Positions 5,800-6,003 of a DNA stretch of 6,003 nucleotides are shown piece by piece. Origin of the DNA: an uncultured Macromonas sp. (lineage in GTDB: Bacteria; Pseudomonadota; Gammaproteobacteria; Burkholderiales; Burkholderiaceae). The stretch lies in assembly GCA_946481585.1 (NCBI GenBank), contig CAMLOF010000188.1, forward strand, positions 1-6,003. The letters are read 5' to 3'. The position numbers and the translations under genes were made by a program. The notes below the pieces were generated by a model that saw only the letters and a list, made by a program, of their open reading frames with translations, was not told the origin of the DNA and searched no databases. Every line of letters begins with the position of its first letter. Within the stretch, counting starts at the first letter, position 1.

Positions 5800-6003
5800 A
5801 CTCTGGGTCATCTGCCTGTGTGCGCAGTGGTGCCACATCTGCCGCGACCTGGCCCCCGGGTTTGCCGAGTTGCCCAATACCCACCCCGGCGTGCGCTGGC
5901 ACTGGGTCGACATTGAAGACGACGAACATCTTTTGGGCGACCTGGACGTGGACACCTTCCCCACCTACCTGATCGCCGCTGACGACGGCGTGCGGCTCTT
6001 CGC
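5789..6003 (+). CDS. Thioredoxin-like protein (partial, C-terminus outside window)
   Basis: The frame starts at ATG 5789 and is open to the right edge: 71 complete codons plus two bases. The start overlaps the triheme cytochrome stop (5797-5799) by 11 bases and has a good Shine-Dalgarno. The N-terminal strand MDAELWVICLCAQWCHIC contains the redox motif WCHIC (Cys15, Cys18) where thioredoxin has WCGPC. WHWVDIEDDEHLL fits the second strand, and DTFPTYLI supplies the cis-proline loop, as IPT does in thioredoxin. It is thus a thiol-disulfide oxidoreductase or thiol-binding relative. Two further cysteines (Cys9, Cys11) precede the active site. There is no signal peptide, so it should be cytosolic, which is odd beside two exported cytochromes. 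Many acidic residues follow the active site. Family assignment is good; the role, perhaps redox control or cytochrome maturation, is inference. Confidence 0.85.
   Translation, partial: MDAELWVICLCAQWCHICRDLAPGFAELPNTHPGVRWHWVDIEDDEHLLGDLDVDTFPTYLIAADDGVRLF

Overview
This window looks like chromosomal DNA from a high-GC betaproteobacterium, probably Burkholderiales and perhaps Comamonadaceae. That placement is inferred from composition, codon use and gene types, not from a marker gene. From about base 550 rightward the sequence is dense, GC-rich and coded on the + strand. The left 420 bases are clearly more AT-rich (about 46% GC over bases 1-360 by hand count).

Layout. Bases 336-1 (- strand) hold the N-terminus of a membrane protein that runs off the left edge; one transmembrane segment followed by a polar helical stretch suggests a sensor or signal transducer. 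Bases 337-706 are a divergent intergenic region with one clean operator-like inverted repeat (480-495). Then five + strand genes follow with little space between them: a SulP-type anion permease carrying a STAS domain and a C-terminal cyclic-nucleotide-binding domain (707-2902); a crotonase-fold protein that lacks the usual catalytic glutamates (2914-3702); a periplasmic diheme cytochrome c (3740-4444); a membrane-targeted triheme cytochrome c of the dehydrogenase-subunit type (4483-5799); and the start of a thioredoxin-like protein with a WCHIC active site (5789 to the right edge).

How they may work together. The permease and crotonase genes are 11 bases apart and probably co-transcribed, although no shared pathway is evident. 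The two cytochromes and the thioredoxin-like gene form a second group (38-base gap, then an 11-base overlap). The cytochromes can be read as an electron path from a periplasmic dehydrogenase, not present in the window, through the triheme protein to the c4-like diheme protein and on to a terminal oxidase. The thioredoxin-like protein has no visible export signal, so its link to the cytochromes is unclear.

I see no mobile element, CRISPR array, tRNA, rRNA or convincing rho-independent terminator. Nothing amounts to a clearly new system. The best leads are the nucleotide-regulated permease architecture, the catalytically atypical crotonase, the methionine-free first haem domain of the triheme cytochrome, and the four-cysteine start of the thioredoxin-like protein.
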